64,000 bases of DNA from Reyranella aquatilis (lineage in GTDB: Bacteria > Pseudomonadota > Alphaproteobacteria > Reyranellales > Reyranellaceae), in NCBI RefSeq assembly GCF_020880995.1, contig NZ_JAJISD010000001.1, positions 434,001 through 498,000 on the forward strand. Reading direction: 5' to 3'. The translations under genes were made by a program, and so were the position numbers. Positions 45,245-57,355 of the stretch are shown here, piece by piece (position 1 is the first letter of the stretch; each line of letters starts with the position of its first letter). The notes under the pieces are model-generated. The model made no database searches. It saw only the letters and a list, made by a program, of their open reading frames with translations, and had not been told where the DNA came from.

Positions 45245-46317
45245 GCGGTTCCTCCGGTTGCCTGCAGCGAGGCCGCAGGAGCCTCGGCCGCCGAGCTGAT
45301 CTCGCGCAGCCGGGCCAGGCCCTCGACAAGCTTGCTCTTGTATTCGTAGCGGACGAGATCGACGGCGACGCCGATGGCGTAGGCGAAGCCGAGCGCATCC
45401 GTGCCGCCGTGGCTCTTCACGCAGACCCCGTTGAGGCCGAGGAACACGCCGCCATTGTAGCGACGGGGATCGACGCGCATGCGCAACTTGGACCAGGCAC
45501 CCGAGGCGAAGAGGTAACCGAGCTTCGCCAGCGTCGAGGTCCGGAAGGCGTCGCGGACGAACTGTGTGTAGAGCTTCGCCGTGCCCTCGATCGACTTCAG
45601 CGCGATGTTCCCGGTGAAGCCGTCGGTGACGACGACATCGGCAACCCCGGCGCCGATATCGTTGCCTTCGACGAAGCCGTGAAAGGAGACCGGAGAGTCC
45701 TCGCGGCGCAGCCAGGCAGCGGCCTGCCGCACTTCCTCGTGGCCCTTGAGTTCTTCGGAGCCGACGTTCAGCAGTCCCACCTTCGGCTTGTCGAGGCCGA
45801 GCAGGATCTGCGCGAACACGCTCCCCATCACTGCGAACTGCGCCAGGTTGTCGGCATCGCATTCGAGGTTGGCGCCGAGGTCGAGCATCACGCTCTCGCC
45901 GCGCGCCGTGGGCATGAAGGAAGCCAGCGCAGGGCGATCGGCGCCGTCGAGCATGCGCATCGCGAACATCGAGATCGCCAGCAACGCGCCGGTATTGCCG
46001 GCCGACACGACCGTATCGGCCCGCCCCTGGGCTGCGGCCTCGACCGCCAGCCACATGCTGGACTTGCGCCGCCGCCGCAGGGCGAAGGACGGCTTGTCCC
46101 CGGCCAGCACCGCATCCTCGGCCGGCACGATCTCCAGTACCTGCGCCAGGCCCTTGCGCTTGTCGACGAGCGCCTTCAGTCGCGCTTCGTCTCCGAACAG
46201 CAGGAACGAGGTTCCGGGATGACGCTCGCGGGCGATGTCGGCGCCGTTCACCACGACGTCGGGCGCATGGTCGCCGCCCATGCCGTCGAGCGCGAGTACG
46301 ATCTTGCCCGTACTCAC
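45241..46317 (-). CDS. plsX: Phosphate acyltransferase PlsX
   Basis: The 358-residue enzyme converts acyl-ACP to acyl-phosphate for phospholipid synthesis. Motifs are [17 protein letters not shown] at the start, SAGNTGALL and [14 protein letters not shown], as in the family. The start is GTG at 46317. It lies 50 bases downstream of rpmF and overlaps fabH by four bases. Confidence 0.97.
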   Translation of the reverse strand: MSTGKIVLALDGMGGDHAPDVVVNGADIARERHPGTSFLLFGDEARLKALVDKRKGLAQVLEIVPAEDAVLAGDKPSFALRRRRKSSMWLAVEAAAQGRADTVVSAGNTGALLAISMFAMRMLDGADRPALASFMPTARGESVMLDLGANLECDADNLAQFAVMGSVFAQILLGLDKPKVGLLNVGSEELKGHEEVRQAAAWLRREDSPVSFHGFVEGNDIGAGVADVVVTDGFTGNIALKSIEGTAKLYTQFVRDAFRTSTLAKLGYLFASGAWSKLRMRVDPRRYNGGVFLGLNGVCVKSHGGTDALGFAYAIGVAVDLVRYEYKSKLVEGLARLREISSAAEAPAASLQATGGTA

Positions 46318-46369
46318 CGCCCTGCTCCGACTGTCGAGCGCCAGCCCATCGCCGGCAGCGGGCTTCGGA

Positions 46370-46564
46370 CTACTTCTCGGCCGACGCGGCGTCGGCCAGG
46401 ACCGGCATGTCCTCGCGATAGTAGCCGCAATGCGAGCAGACCATGTGCGGCCGCTTCAGCTCGCCGCAGTTCTTGCATTCCATGTAGGCCATCGTCGGCA
46501 GCGCATGATGCGCGCGACGCATGTTGCGGCGGGACTTCGAAACCTTTTTCTTGGGAACTGCCAT
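46370..46564 (-). CDS. rpmF: 50S ribosomal protein L32
   Basis: The 64-residue protein shows the L32 start [20 protein letters not shown], then a four-cysteine zinc knuckle (CKNCG and CSHCG). It lies in the usual yceD-rpmF-plsX order. The frame extends upstream, but only the ATG at 46564 gives the family start. Confidence 0.97.
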   Translation of the reverse strand: MAVPKKKVSKSRRNMRRAHHALPTMAYMECKNCGELKRPHMVCSHCGYYREDMPVLADAASAEK

Positions 46565-46692
46565 GACGATCTCCAGGACGAGGGCTTCACCCGCTTTCGC
46601 AAGCAGGGCATGCCCCCAAAAAAGCTGCAGCCGCGCTCTATAGGCGCGGCGGGCGGCATTCTCTAGCCAAAACGTTTCACCACCGCAACAGT

Positions 46693-47277
46693 TTAGCGGT
46701 CGCGCCGGGGCTTGTCCTTCAGGGCCGCCAGGCCGGCGAACGGATGCCGCCGCGGCTCGGGGGCCGCCCGCCGGGCACCGCCCTTGGTCTTCGGCAGCAC
46801 ATCCTCGAGCTTTATGCCCGGCCGCCGGGGATACGGATCGGCGGTCAGGGACAGTTGTTCGGCAGCGATTTCGCCCACATCGAGCATGTTCCCCGTGAGC
46901 GGCTCGGGCGCGTCCCCGTTGGCATTCAGCACCGCCTCGCCGCTCTCCGGGTCGAGATCCTCGGTGACGTTCTCGGCGAAGACCAGCCGGAAGGCGTCGT
47001 CGAGTTCCTGGGTCACCGGATCGAGACTGAGGATGCACGCCTGGACGATCCGGCCCTTAAGCCGACCCTCGACCACCACTTGCCCCCCGGGCTTGCGGTC
47101 CACGGTTATGCGGGCCGAGAAGGCCGGGAGGCCCATGAAGCCGAAGCGCTTGGCCAGCGCCGCCCGCTCGTTCTCGCTGGTGGTGATCTCGAGGGCCGCG
47201 CCATTGGGGCCGAGCTTGTCCAGATCAATGAGCCGCTCAATCTCCGATTTGATATTTTTATCAGCGGTTTGGGTCAT
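46693..47277 (-). CDS. DUF177 family protein (YceD-like)
   Basis: The 194-residue protein is of the DUF177/YceD family, with the central [19 protein letters not shown] segment and the acidic [11 protein letters not shown] motif. It precedes rpmF, as in most bacteria, and has been linked to ribosomal RNA metabolism. The C-terminus is basic (KDKPRRDR). About 128 bases separate it from rpmF. Confidence 0.92.
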   Translation of the reverse strand: MTQTADKNIKSEIERLIDLDKLGPNGAALEITTSENERAALAKRFGFMGLPAFSARITVDRKPGGQVVVEGRLKGRIVQACILSLDPVTQELDDAFRLVFAENVTEDLDPESGEAVLNANGDAPEPLTGNMLDVGEIAAEQLSLTADPYPRRPGIKLEDVLPKTKGGARRAAPEPRRHPFAGLAALKDKPRRDR

Positions 47278-47286
47278 TCTGTTAAA

Positions 47287-47781
47287 TCACTTTGTGAGGT
47301 CGTTCCGGGCCGTCGACGCCAGCGACCGGGCATATTCGCGGACGTAGGCCTCGAGGCGTGAGAGCTGCTGCTGATCCTCCGGCGACCTACCGCCATAGGC
47401 GTTGCGGCGCAAGACCTCGGCAAGGGGCACCTGTCCGTCGTTCAACGCCTCGCGATAGGCCAGGGCACGACCGTGTAGCCCCTCCGCCATGATCTTGATG
47501 CGCCGCCCCACCCCGAGATCCTGGATGCCGATCTCGCGCAAGGTGAGATCGAGATGGCGGAACATGGCGTCGAAGAAGGCCTGCGCCAGCACTTCCCCGT
47601 CGGGCTCGCGCCGCAGACGATCGATCATCAACGCGGCATGCAGGGCCAGCGCGTCGAAGCGCCCGTCGAGCGTATCGGGAATGCCGCAGGCCTCGAACAG
47701 CTCGGCCGCACGTGCCTGCTCGCCGACACGCTTGTAGATGGCGGCGGCAAAATCGTCCTCGGGCTTGCGGCGGCGGAACAC
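47287..47781 (-). CDS. Ubiquinol-cytochrome c chaperone family protein
   Basis: The 164-residue protein fits the Cbp3/UQCC family that helps assemble the cytochrome bc1 complex, with FDALALHAALMIDRLR and FDAMFRHLDLTLREIGIQD segments. It has a GTG start and lies nine bases before the DUF177 gene in the transcription direction, likely as the first gene of this operon. It is divergent from bamE, an arrangement common in alphaproteobacteria. Confidence 0.88.
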   Translation of the reverse strand: MFRRRKPEDDFAAAIYKRVGEQARAAELFEACGIPDTLDGRFDALALHAALMIDRLRREPDGEVLAQAFFDAMFRHLDLTLREIGIQDLGVGRRIKIMAEGLHGRALAYREALNDGQVPLAEVLRRNAYGGRSPEDQQQLSRLEAYVREYARSLASTARNDLTK

Positions 47782-47880
47782 GGGTTACTCCTCCCCAACT
47801 CGTCACAGGCGACAGGTTGACCCCGCCCCTGCATCGCGACATCTTGCAGTCCCTCTTCCCGCAAAGCCAAGAAGCAGTCC

Positions 47881-48369
47881 ATGCGTCGCACCGCCCCGCT
47901 CGCCCTCGTTGGCGCCCTCGCCGTCTCCGCCGCCCTTGCCGTGGGTGGCTGCGAGGACACCGTAGACCAGCGTGGCTTCGCCGCGACGCCCGGTTCGGTG
48001 GAAAAGCTCGAAGTCGGCGCTCAGAGCCGCGAGGACGTCGTCCGCCTGATCGGATCGCCCTCCGCCGTCGCCACCTTCAACCCGAACATCTGGTACTACA
48101 TCAGCGAGACCCAGGTTTACTGGGCCTACACGAAGCCCCGGATCGTCGACCAGAAGGTGATGCAGGTCACGTTCAACGACTCTGGCCGCATCGAAGCCAT
48201 CAAGAACTACGGACTGAAGGATGCACAGGACATCCAGATGGTCCAGCGCATCACGCCGACCTCGGGCAAGGAACTCACCGTCCTCGAGCAGATCCTCGGC
48301 AACGTCGGCCGCTTCAGCGGACCGAAGAAGGAAACCGCGCCGGGCGCCCCGACGAGCGGCGGCATCTGA
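47881..48369 (+). CDS. bamE: Outer membrane assembly lipoprotein BamE
   Basis: The 162-residue lipoprotein has a signal ending in the lipobox AVGGC (Cys24). The mature part has the BamE/SmpA fold, including SREDVVRLIGSPSAVATFN and WYYISETQVYW. BamE stabilises the BAM complex that inserts beta-barrel proteins into the outer membrane. It is divergent from the bc1 chaperone and ends at a bidirectional terminator before hppA. Confidence 0.93.
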   Translation: MRRTAPLALVGALAVSAALAVGGCEDTVDQRGFAATPGSVEKLEVGAQSREDVVRLIGSPSAVATFNPNIWYYISETQVYWAYTKPRIVDQKVMQVTFNDSGRIEAIKNYGLKDAQDIQMVQRITPTSGKELTVLEQILGNVGRFSGPKKETAPGAPTSGGI

Positions 48370-48425
48370 CGTTTCGAGGCCGCGGGAGAACTTCCGAGGC
48401 CAGTCCGCCGGACGCGACGCGCACA

Positions 48426-48465
48426 AAGAAAAAGCCCCGGTCCTTCGACCGGGGCTTTGCTTTTG
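48426..48465. terminator. Bidirectional terminator between bamE and hppA
   Basis: A perfect 12-bp stem (AAAGCCCCGGTC and complement, loop CTTC) at 48431-48458 has T residues after it on both strands. It serves bamE on the plus strand and hppA on the minus strand. Confidence 0.93.
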
Positions 48466-48480
48466 GATGTTCCTGTCCGC

Positions 48481-50586
<2,106 letters not shown>

Positions 50587-50737
50587 TTTTCCTAACCCAT
50601 TGTTTTTTCAGCGCTTCTAGCGCATCGCGACCCGAAGCTCGTACTCCCCCCGGTGCGAAGCGCGCGAAAAATGACATGATGCCCGTGTCGGCGCAACTCG
50701 CGGCTGGGAAAAGCGCCGTCAACTCAAGGGCTTGGCC

Positions 50738-51970
50738 TCAGGCGCGCGACGGATTCCGCAACCGGAACACGCCGATCACCAGCAAGGCGACCAGCACGAG
50801 CGCGAGGGCGACATAGTTCAGGGCGGCCCAGCCCTCGAGTTCCAGCACCACGCCCGCCATCAGGCTGGCGACAGTGGTCACGCCGAACACCATGAAGTCG
50901 TTGAACGCCTGCGCCTTGCCCCGCTCGGCCGGCCGGTAGGTGGTGGTGAGAAGCGTGGTCGCTCCCACGAAGAGGAAGTTCCAGCCCACTCCGTTGAGGC
51001 TGAGGGCGCCGCGGAAGTGCCATTCGCTGACGCCCAGCAGCGCCACGACGACGCCCGCCACCAGCAGGACGATGCCCGCGATCATGATGTTGAAGATGCC
51101 GAACCGGGAGATCAGTTGTCCCGTATAGAACGACGGCAGAAACATTCCCATGACATGCACGAATATCGTCACGGGCGCCTCGGTCGCCTTCAGGCCGCAC
51201 TGGACGATGGCCAGCGGCGATGCCGCCATCACGAAGGACATGACGCCGAAGGCAATCATCGCACCGGCGCAGGCCACCATGTAGGCCGGCTGGGTGACGA
51301 TCTCGAAGAGCGGCCGCTGCGGGCCCGTGGTGTCCTCCACCCTGACCTGCGGGAATTCGATGAAGCCCAGCACAATGAAGACGAGGATATGGATGACGAT
51401 GACGGCGCAGAAGCTCGCCTGGAAGAGCGGCTGCCAGAGGTCGGGCGTCAGCCGCGCCAGGGTCGGACCGATGATTCCCGCCAGCACGCCGCCCGCCGTG
51501 ACATAGGAAATCGCCTGCGCGCGAAAGTTGCCGGGCGCGAGTTCGACCGCGGCGAACCGATAGAGCTGCATGTTGGCGATGCCATAGCCGAGAAACAGTC
51601 CTCCCACGCACATGACCAGGAAGCTGCCGACGCCGAGGCCGATCGCGGCCAGAGACGCGCCGATCATCCCCATCAGGGAGCCACTGCGGAAACCCACCTT
51701 GCGGCCGCGCCGCATCATCAGAAGCGAGGCCGGGAATACCGACAGCATGACGCCGAGATGCTGCATGGTGATGGGCAGGTTGGCCCACATGCGCATGTCG
51801 GGCGACACGATGGTGAGCACGGCGAGCGCCGAGGAGGCGAACATGAGCGTGTTGCTGCTCTGCGTCAGCGCCTGGCACATCGCAAGCAGTGCGATGTTGC
51901 GCAGCGACCGTCGCGGCATGCGGCCGTCGGAGGCTGCGGGCATTTCCTTCACCTTGACTGATCCGTCCAT
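50738..51970 (-). CDS. MFS transporter
   Basis: The 410-residue membrane protein has about twelve hydrophobic segments. The first-half motif reads MMRRGRKVGFRSGSLMG, and a cytoplasmic-loop RPAERGKAQAFND is typical of MFS proteins. The substrate is unknown. It lies 77 bases downstream of thiL in the same direction, so it may be co-transcribed with the riboflavin-thiamine cluster, but no functional tie is visible. Confidence 0.87.
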   Translation of the reverse strand: MDGSVKVKEMPAASDGRMPRRSLRNIALLAMCQALTQSSNTLMFASSALAVLTIVSPDMRMWANLPITMQHLGVMLSVFPASLLMMRRGRKVGFRSGSLMGMIGASLAAIGLGVGSFLVMCVGGLFLGYGIANMQLYRFAAVELAPGNFRAQAISYVTAGGVLAGIIGPTLARLTPDLWQPLFQASFCAVIVIHILVFIVLGFIEFPQVRVEDTTGPQRPLFEIVTQPAYMVACAGAMIAFGVMSFVMAASPLAIVQCGLKATEAPVTIFVHVMGMFLPSFYTGQLISRFGIFNIMIAGIVLLVAGVVVALLGVSEWHFRGALSLNGVGWNFLFVGATTLLTTTYRPAERGKAQAFNDFMVFGVTTVASLMAGVVLELEGWAALNYVALALVLVALLVIGVFRLRNPSRA

Positions 51971-52047
51971 TGGGCCCGCACTCTAGTTTCGCGCCCTGCC
52001 CGCGCCATGCCCTGAGGCGCAGTGCTGCTATGAGCGAGGGCGTTTCA

Positions 52048-53034
52048 CTAGAAGTGAACGTAGCCCGATCGCGGCGCCGTCACGAGACGCCCTCCCGCCG
52101 TGAGCCGGACGCCGCCGCCGCCGGCGAAGCGCCCGATCCGAGTGACAGCCACGCCGGCGGCCCGCGCCGCGGCCCGAAGGGCGGTGGCGCGGCGCGGCGG
52201 CACCGCCATCACCAGCTCGTAGTCGTCGCCGCCCCCGAGGACGTTTGCCCAGAGCCGCGGCTCGGCCGCCACGGCGGCGCGTCCGGCCGGTGACAGTGGG
52301 ACGTCACCGCGCTCGATCGCGACGGCCAGTCCGGAGGCCTGTCCGATATGCCCGGCATCGGCCAGCAGACCGTCCGAAACGTCGGCACACGCGGTCGCGA
52401 CGCCGACAAGCCGCGGACCGAGGCTGGCACGCGGCTGCGGCAGGCGATAGCGGTCCTCGAGCGACGCGCGCTGGCGGACCGTCAGGTCGCGCAAGCCGCC
52501 TTGCGCCGCGAGCAGTCCCAGCGCGCCGTCGCCGATCGTGCCGGTCACCCACAGGTCGTCGCCGGCACGGGCGCCGGCACGGGTCAGGCCCTTGCCGCGA
52601 GCGACACGACCGAACGCGGTGATGGTCAGCGTGAGCGGTCCCGGCGTCACCACGGTGTCGCCGCCGCACAGCACGATGTCGTAGCGCCGCTGGTCGGCTG
52701 CCAGCCCCCTTGCGAAGCCCGCGACCCAGGATTCCCGCCAGTTCGCCGGAAGCGCGAGCGAAAGCTGGTAGACGAAGGGCGTCGAGCCTCCGGCCGCGAG
52801 ATCGGACAGACAGACCCGCAGCGCCTTGGCGGCGATCCGCGCCGGCTGGTCGTCGGCCAGGAAATGGACGCCCGCCACGATCGTGTCGGTCTTGACCACG
52901 AGATCTCGACGCGCGTCGGCGGCGAGGAAGGCATTGTCGCTCTGCAGGCCTCCGGCGCCCGCGAAGCCGCGGGCGAGCGGCGCGAAGTAGCGGGCGATCA
53001 GTTCGAACTCACCGACCCGCCGCGATCGCGCCAT
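52048..53034 (-). CDS. thiL: Thiamine-monophosphate kinase
   Basis: The 328-residue enzyme phosphorylates thiamine monophosphate to thiamine pyrophosphate. It shows the ThiL/PurM-like segments SDNAFLAADARRDLVVKTDT, RVCLSDLAAGGSTPF, ATACADVSDGLLAD and GGGDDYELVM. It lies six bases after nusB, the common nusB-thiL order in alphaproteobacteria. Confidence 0.95.
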   Translation of the reverse strand: MARSRRVGEFELIARYFAPLARGFAGAGGLQSDNAFLAADARRDLVVKTDTIVAGVHFLADDQPARIAAKALRVCLSDLAAGGSTPFVYQLSLALPANWRESWVAGFARGLAADQRRYDIVLCGGDTVVTPGPLTLTITAFGRVARGKGLTRAGARAGDDLWVTGTIGDGALGLLAAQGGLRDLTVRQRASLEDRYRLPQPRASLGPRLVGVATACADVSDGLLADAGHIGQASGLAVAIERGDVPLSPAGRAAVAAEPRLWANVLGGGDDYELVMAVPPRRATALRAAARAAGVAVTRIGRFAGGGGVRLTAGGRLVTAPRSGYVHF

Positions 53035-53040
53035 GACGAC

Positions 53041-53511
53041 CTACCTCTGGTCGGCCGGCCGCGCCTGACGCGCCACGCGGTCGAGAACGGAGTTGATGAA
53101 GCTGGGCTCGCCCTTGTCGTAGAAGGCGTGGGCGATCTCGACATATTCATTGATCGCCACCCGCAGCGGCACGTCGCCCCGATGGACGAGTTCGTATGCG
53201 CCGGCGAGCAGGATGGCCCTGACCAGGCGATCCACGCGCGCCCAGGTCCAGTCCTTGGCGAGCGACGCCGTCACCAACGCCTCCAGCGCGTCCCGGTGGG
53301 TCGTGGTACCCTCGACCACGTCCTTGAACAGCGGCCGGTCGGCGTCGCGGCGCATGCCGCCCTCGCCCGCTTCGCCGGTGCGAACCTTCAGGAACTGCTC
53401 GATGATCTCGGCCGGAGCATCCTGCCCCTCCTGCCACTGATAGAGCGCCTGCACCGCCGCCAGCCGGGCGGCCTGGCGGCGACTGGGCCCGGCCGGTTTG
53501 GCGTCGCTCAC
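53041..53511 (-). CDS. nusB: Transcription antitermination factor NusB
   Basis: The 156-residue protein is an all-helical RNA-binding antitermination factor, with AARLAAVQALYQWQ at the start and LRVAINEYVEIAHAFYDKG near the end. The GTG at 53511 has GGAAG five bases upstream and overlaps the ribH stop (GTGA). A TTG at 53523 is possible but less likely. The ribH-nusB pairing is classical. Confidence 0.95.
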   Translation of the reverse strand: MSDAKPAGPSRRQAARLAAVQALYQWQEGQDAPAEIIEQFLKVRTGEAGEGGMRRDADRPLFKDVVEGTTTHRDALEALVTASLAKDWTWARVDRLVRAILLAGAYELVHRGDVPLRVAINEYVEIAHAFYDKGEPSFINSVLDRVARQARPADQR

Positions 53512-53996
53512 GACTTCTTCCAACGTCGGCCCAGAGCCACCATGGCGAGACAGGCATGGGCCGCATCGCCGCCCTTATCCCCGCGGTCGGTGAAGGCACG
53601 CGCCCGCGCCTGCTCGATGTTCTCGACTGTCACGATGCCGTAGCCGATGGCGAGCTTCTTCTGAACCGCCAGATCCATCAGGCCCCGCGCGCTCTCGCCA
53701 CAAACGTAGTCGTAGTGCGTGGTCTCGCCGCGAATGACGCAGCCGAGCGCCACGTAGCCGTCGTAGCGCTTGCCCTTCTTGTCCGCCGCCAGCGCGATCG
53801 CGCCGGGGATCTCGAAGGCGCCCGGAACGACGATGCGGTCCGCCTTCGCGCCATTCTTCACGATCTCCTGCTCGGCGCCCTTGATCAGCGCGTCGGCGAT
53901 GTCGGCATAGTAGCGCGACTCGACGATGAGGATGCGCGCGCCCTTGACGCCTGCGACAGCCGGCCGGGCCGTCGGGTTTTCCGTCCGTGTCGACAT
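53508..53996 (-). CDS. ribH: 6,7-dimethyl-8-ribityllumazine synthase
   Basis: The 162-residue enzyme condenses the ribityl pyrimidine with dihydroxybutanone phosphate in riboflavin synthesis. Motifs include VPGAFEIPGAIALAA and the catalytic histidine in IRGETTHYDYVC. It sits between ribBX and nusB; its start is two bases after the ribBX stop. Confidence 0.96.
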   Translation of the reverse strand: MSTRTENPTARPAVAGVKGARILIVESRYYADIADALIKGAEQEIVKNGAKADRIVVPGAFEIPGAIALAADKKGKRYDGYVALGCVIRGETTHYDYVCGESARGLMDLAVQKKLAIGYGIVTVENIEQARARAFTDRGDKGGDAAHACLAMVALGRRWKKS

Positions 53997-53998
53997 GT

Positions 53999-55150
53999 CT
54001 AGACCTTCGCGCGGCCGGGAACCGGCTTCTGGGCGACGATCTTGAGACCGAATCCCTCCAGACCGACGACGCTCTTCTGGGAGTTGCTGAGCAGCACCAT
54101 TTCCTTCACGCCGAGATCGATGAGGATCTGGGCGCCCACGCCGTAGTCGCGGAGCTCCTGCCCTGCCGGCTCGATCGGCTCGCCGGCGCGACGGCGCTGC
54201 TCGGCCAGCACCACGGTGAGCGGCTCGCGGATCAGCACGATGACGCCGCGGCCTTCCTTGGCGATCTCGCGCATCGACGCCTCGATCTCGCCGCCGCGGC
54301 CGCCGCTGCGCTGCCCAAGCGTGTCGGTGAACAGATTGACGGCGTGCATGCGAACCATCACCGGACCGCCGGCAGCGGGATCGCCCTTCACCAGGGCGAC
54401 ATGCTGCGCCATCGTCACCTTGTTCACGTAGACGACGCAGCGGAAGTCGCCGCCCCAGGTGCTGTCCAGCGCCGTCTCGCTGATTCGCTTCACGATCGAG
54501 TCGTAGCGGCGCCGATAGGCGATCAGGTCGGCGATGGTGCCGATCTTGAGCGCGTGACGCTGCGCAAAGGTGATGAGATCGTTGCGGCGCGCCATCGTGC
54601 CGTCATCGTTCATGATCTCGCAGATCACGCCGGCTGGATTGAGACCCGCAAGACGGGCGATGTCGACGGCAGCTTCGGTATGACCCGTGCGCTCGAGGGT
54701 GCCGCCGTCGCGCGCCACCAGTGGGAACACATGACCGGGCGTCACGATGTCCTGCGGTCCGCACGAGGGATCGATCGCCACCGACACGGTGCGCGAGCGA
54801 TCGGCGGCGGAGATCCCGGTCGTCACGCCTTCGCGCGCCTCGATCGAGACGGTGAAGGCGGTCGAATGGCGCGTCCGGTTGTTCTGCGACATCAGCGGCA
54901 GACCGAGCTGCTCCACCCGCTCGCGCGTCAGGGCGAGGCAGATCAGGCCGCGCGCGTGCCGGGCCATGAAGTTGATGGCCTCCGGCGTCGCCCACTGGGC
55001 AGGGATCACCAGGTCGCCCTCGTTCTCGCGATCCTCGTCGTCGACGAGGATGAACATCCGGCCCCTGCGGGCCTCCTCGATGATGTCCTCGGCGGCGGCC
55101 TTCACTTCGCTGAAGGTGACCCGCCAAGCGTCCTTTTCGAGCGCACTCAT
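53999..55150 (-). CDS. RibB fused to a degenerate RibA-like domain (RibBX type)
   Basis: The 383-residue protein has a complete dihydroxybutanone-phosphate synthase half: [30 protein letters not shown] and [14 protein letters not shown]. The C-terminal half has the fold of GTP cyclohydrolase II, but its zinc and catalytic motif is gone. Where RibA has His-Ser-Glu-Cys-Leu-Thr-Gly-Asp there is HAVNLFTD, and Arg-Cys-Asp-Cys-Gly is replaced by GGRGG. This matches the RibBX variant described in Proteobacteria. A separate RibA must exist in the genome. The start overlaps the ribE stop (ATGA). Confidence 0.92.
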   Translation of the reverse strand: MSALEKDAWRVTFSEVKAAAEDIIEEARRGRMFILVDDEDRENEGDLVIPAQWATPEAINFMARHARGLICLALTRERVEQLGLPLMSQNNRTRHSTAFTVSIEAREGVTTGISAADRSRTVSVAIDPSCGPQDIVTPGHVFPLVARDGGTLERTGHTEAAVDIARLAGLNPAGVICEIMNDDGTMARRNDLITFAQRHALKIGTIADLIAYRRRYDSIVKRISETALDSTWGGDFRCVVYVNKVTMAQHVALVKGDPAAGGPVMVRMHAVNLFTDTLGQRSGGRGGEIEASMREIAKEGRGVIVLIREPLTVVLAEQRRRAGEPIEPAGQELRDYGVGAQILIDLGVKEMVLLSNSQKSVVGLEGFGLKIVAQKPVPGRAKV

Positions 55151-55749
55151 GTTTTCTGATGCTCCAACAGTCGCGCAACGTAACGCGCGAGCATATCCAC
55201 CTCAAGGTTGACCCTTTGGCCGACCCTGGCCTGTCCGAGGGTGGTCACCGCCTGGGTGTGTGAAATCACGTTCACGCCGAAGCGGTTGCCGTCCACTTCA
55301 TTGACCGTGAGCGAAATGCCGTCGATCGCCACCGAGCCCTTGGCCGCGACGAAGCGCGCCAGCTCGGACGGCGCCTCGAACACGAAGCGCACGCTGCCGC
55401 CTTCCGGCGTCATGGAAACGATCCTGCCCACGCCATCCACGTGCCCGTACACGAGATGGCCTCCCAGCTCGTCGCCGAGCTTCAGCGACAATTCGATGTT
55501 GAGCCGGCTGCCGACTGTCCAGTCGCCGAGATGGGTCTTGTCGAGGCTCTCCGCCGAGACCTCGACCGCAAACCGGCCGGCACCCTTCTCCACCACCGTG
55601 AGGCAGCAACCGGAGCAGGCGATCGACGCACCGATGGCGATCGGCACCATGTCGTGCCGGGTGGAGATCACGAAACGACGGTCGCCCGCCTTGCCACCGG
55701 GGTCGACGGAAACGATCTCGCCGATGTCGCTCACGATACCTGTAAACAT
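55147..55749 (-). CDS. ribE: Riboflavin synthase
   Basis: The 200-residue enzyme is the trimeric riboflavin synthase with two tandem lumazine-binding halves. The start is [12 protein letters not shown], and the second half includes [12 protein letters not shown] and [17 protein letters not shown]. It dismutates lumazine into riboflavin. Nine bases separate it from ribD, and its stop overlaps ribBX. Confidence 0.96.
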   Translation of the reverse strand: MFTGIVSDIGEIVSVDPGGKAGDRRFVISTRHDMVPIAIGASIACSGCCLTVVEKGAGRFAVEVSAESLDKTHLGDWTVGSRLNIELSLKLGDELGGHLVYGHVDGVGRIVSMTPEGGSVRFVFEAPSELARFVAAKGSVAIDGISLTVNEVDGNRFGVNVISHTQAVTTLGQARVGQRVNLEVDMLARYVARLLEHQKT

Positions 55750-55758
55750 GGCCGCTAC

Positions 55759-56850
55759 TTAATCCTCCCGCTGCCAGGTTTCCAGCGTGTCGCCCTGCAG
55801 TTGCCGGGCGGACACCAGGCGGAACCGGGGCGCGGAACCCAGTCGTGCAAATTCCAGTCCGCCCACCGCAGAGCGGCTGTCCCCGCCGAGGATCACCCCG
55901 GCGCGGTAACTCGAAATCCGGTCCACGAGACCGGCCTTCAGGAAGGACGCGGCAACCTGTCCGCCACCCTCGATGAGGACCCTCGTCAGTCCACGCCCGC
56001 CCAACACCTGCGCGGCCGCGGATACGTCGATGCGTCCGTCCGGCCGTCCTGCGACTTCGAGTATCTCGACGCCGAGAGCAGCGAGCCTCTCCCGCCTCTC
56101 CGCCGGCGCGCCCGGGGTACAGACGAGCCAGACCGGCGTGCCACGCGCCGAGGTCGCAAGCTTCGAAGCGGGAGACAGTCGCGCCTGCGAATCGAGCACG
56201 ACGCGCACCGGCGAATAGGCCGCGAGCCCCGGCAGGCGGCAGGTCAGGTCGGGATCGTCGGCGGCGGCCGTCGCGGCGCCGATCAGGATAGCATCGTGGA
56301 TGGCGCGCAGGCGATGCCCGTCCTGCCGCGCCGCCGCTCCGGTAATCCATCTGCTTTCGCCGGACGCGGTGGCGATACGCCCGTCGAGCGAGCCTGCCAT
56401 CTTGAGATGGAAGAGCGGCCGGCCTTCGCGCACGCGCCGCAGGAAGCCCGCGTTGATCTCGGCCGCGTCCGCCGCGCCGTCGCCCACCTCGACCGTGATG
56501 CCGGCCGCCTTCAGGCGGGCATGCCCCTGCCCCTTCACGCGCGGATCGGGATCTTCGAGCGCCGATACGACACGCGCGACACCGGCATTCACCAAGGCGT
56601 CCGCGCAGGGCGGCGTACGGCCATGATGCGCGCAGGGTTCCAGCGTGACGTAGGCGGTCGCCCCCCTCAGAGACAGTCCGGCCTTGGCGGCTTCGGCGAT
56701 GGCATCGGCTTCGGCATGCGGCCGTCCGCCATCCCGCGTACGCCCGCGCGCAATCACCAGCCCGTCGTGCACGATCACGCAGCCGACGGCGGGATTGGGC
56801 CAGGTGCGGCCGAGCGAACGGCGCGCCAGCGCGAGCGCTGCGCGCATCAT
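55759..56850 (-). CDS. ribD: Bifunctional pyrimidine deaminase/reductase RibD
   Basis: The 363-residue enzyme has an N-terminal zinc deaminase (HAEADAI and PCAHHGRTPPCADAL) and a C-terminal reductase domain (HLKMAGSLDGRIATASGES, VLIEGGGQVAASFL). Together they perform the second and third steps of riboflavin synthesis. It starts five bases after nrdR and leads the rib genes. Confidence 0.96.
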   Translation of the reverse strand: MMRAALALARRSLGRTWPNPAVGCVIVHDGLVIARGRTRDGGRPHAEADAIAEAAKAGLSLRGATAYVTLEPCAHHGRTPPCADALVNAGVARVVSALEDPDPRVKGQGHARLKAAGITVEVGDGAADAAEINAGFLRRVREGRPLFHLKMAGSLDGRIATASGESRWITGAAARQDGHRLRAIHDAILIGAATAAADDPDLTCRLPGLAAYSPVRVVLDSQARLSPASKLATSARGTPVWLVCTPGAPAERRERLAALGVEILEVAGRPDGRIDVSAAAQVLGGRGLTRVLIEGGGQVAASFLKAGLVDRISSYRAGVILGGDSRSAVGGLEFARLGSAPRFRLVSARQLQGDTLETWQRED

Positions 56851-56855
56851 CGGCT

Positions 56856-57320
56856 TCAGTCCTTGAAGTGGGTATCGGCGAGGTCGGAGATGAACTCCTC
56901 GAAGTCCCGGGCCTCGCGGAAGTTGCGATAGACCGAGGCGAAGCGCACGTAGGCGACCGGATCGAGCGCGCGCAAGGCGTCCATCACCAGTTCGCCGATC
57001 TGCGTCGAGGGAATCTCGCTCTCGCCGGAGCTTTCGAGGCGGCGCACGATGCCGTTGACCACGCGCTCCGTCCGTTCCGGGTCGACTGGCCGCTTGCGGC
57101 AGGCGACCTGTATGGAACGTGCCAGCTTGTCGCGATCGAACTGCACGCGCTGTCCGTTCTTCTTCACCACCGTCAGCTCGCGCAACTGGACGCGCTCGAA
57201 CGTCGTGAAGCGGGAGCCGCAGGACGGGCAGTAGCGCCGCCGGCGAATCGCCGAGTTGTCGTCGGTCGGCCTCGAGTCCTTAACCTGAGTGTCCTCGTGA
57301 CCGCAGAATGGACAGCGCAT
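56856..57320 (-). CDS. nrdR: Transcriptional repressor NrdR
   Basis: The 154-residue regulator represses ribonucleotide reductase genes. A zinc ribbon (CPFCG and CPSCG) at the N-terminus is followed by an ATP-cone ([20 protein letters not shown]). Location between glyA and ribD is conserved in many alphaproteobacteria. No NrdR box was noticed in the window. Confidence 0.97.
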   Translation of the reverse strand: MRCPFCGHEDTQVKDSRPTDDNSAIRRRRYCPSCGSRFTTFERVQLRELTVVKKNGQRVQFDRDKLARSIQVACRKRPVDPERTERVVNGIVRRLESSGESEIPSTQIGELVMDALRALDPVAYVRFASVYRNFREARDFEEFISDLADTHFKD

Positions 57321-57355
57321 CTAGTTCCCCTGTTTTCTTCTGGCTTTGCGCCTTG

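Noticed and set aside
55750..56860. FMN riboswitch before the rib genes
   Set aside because: ribD starts five bases after nrdR, leaving no room for one.
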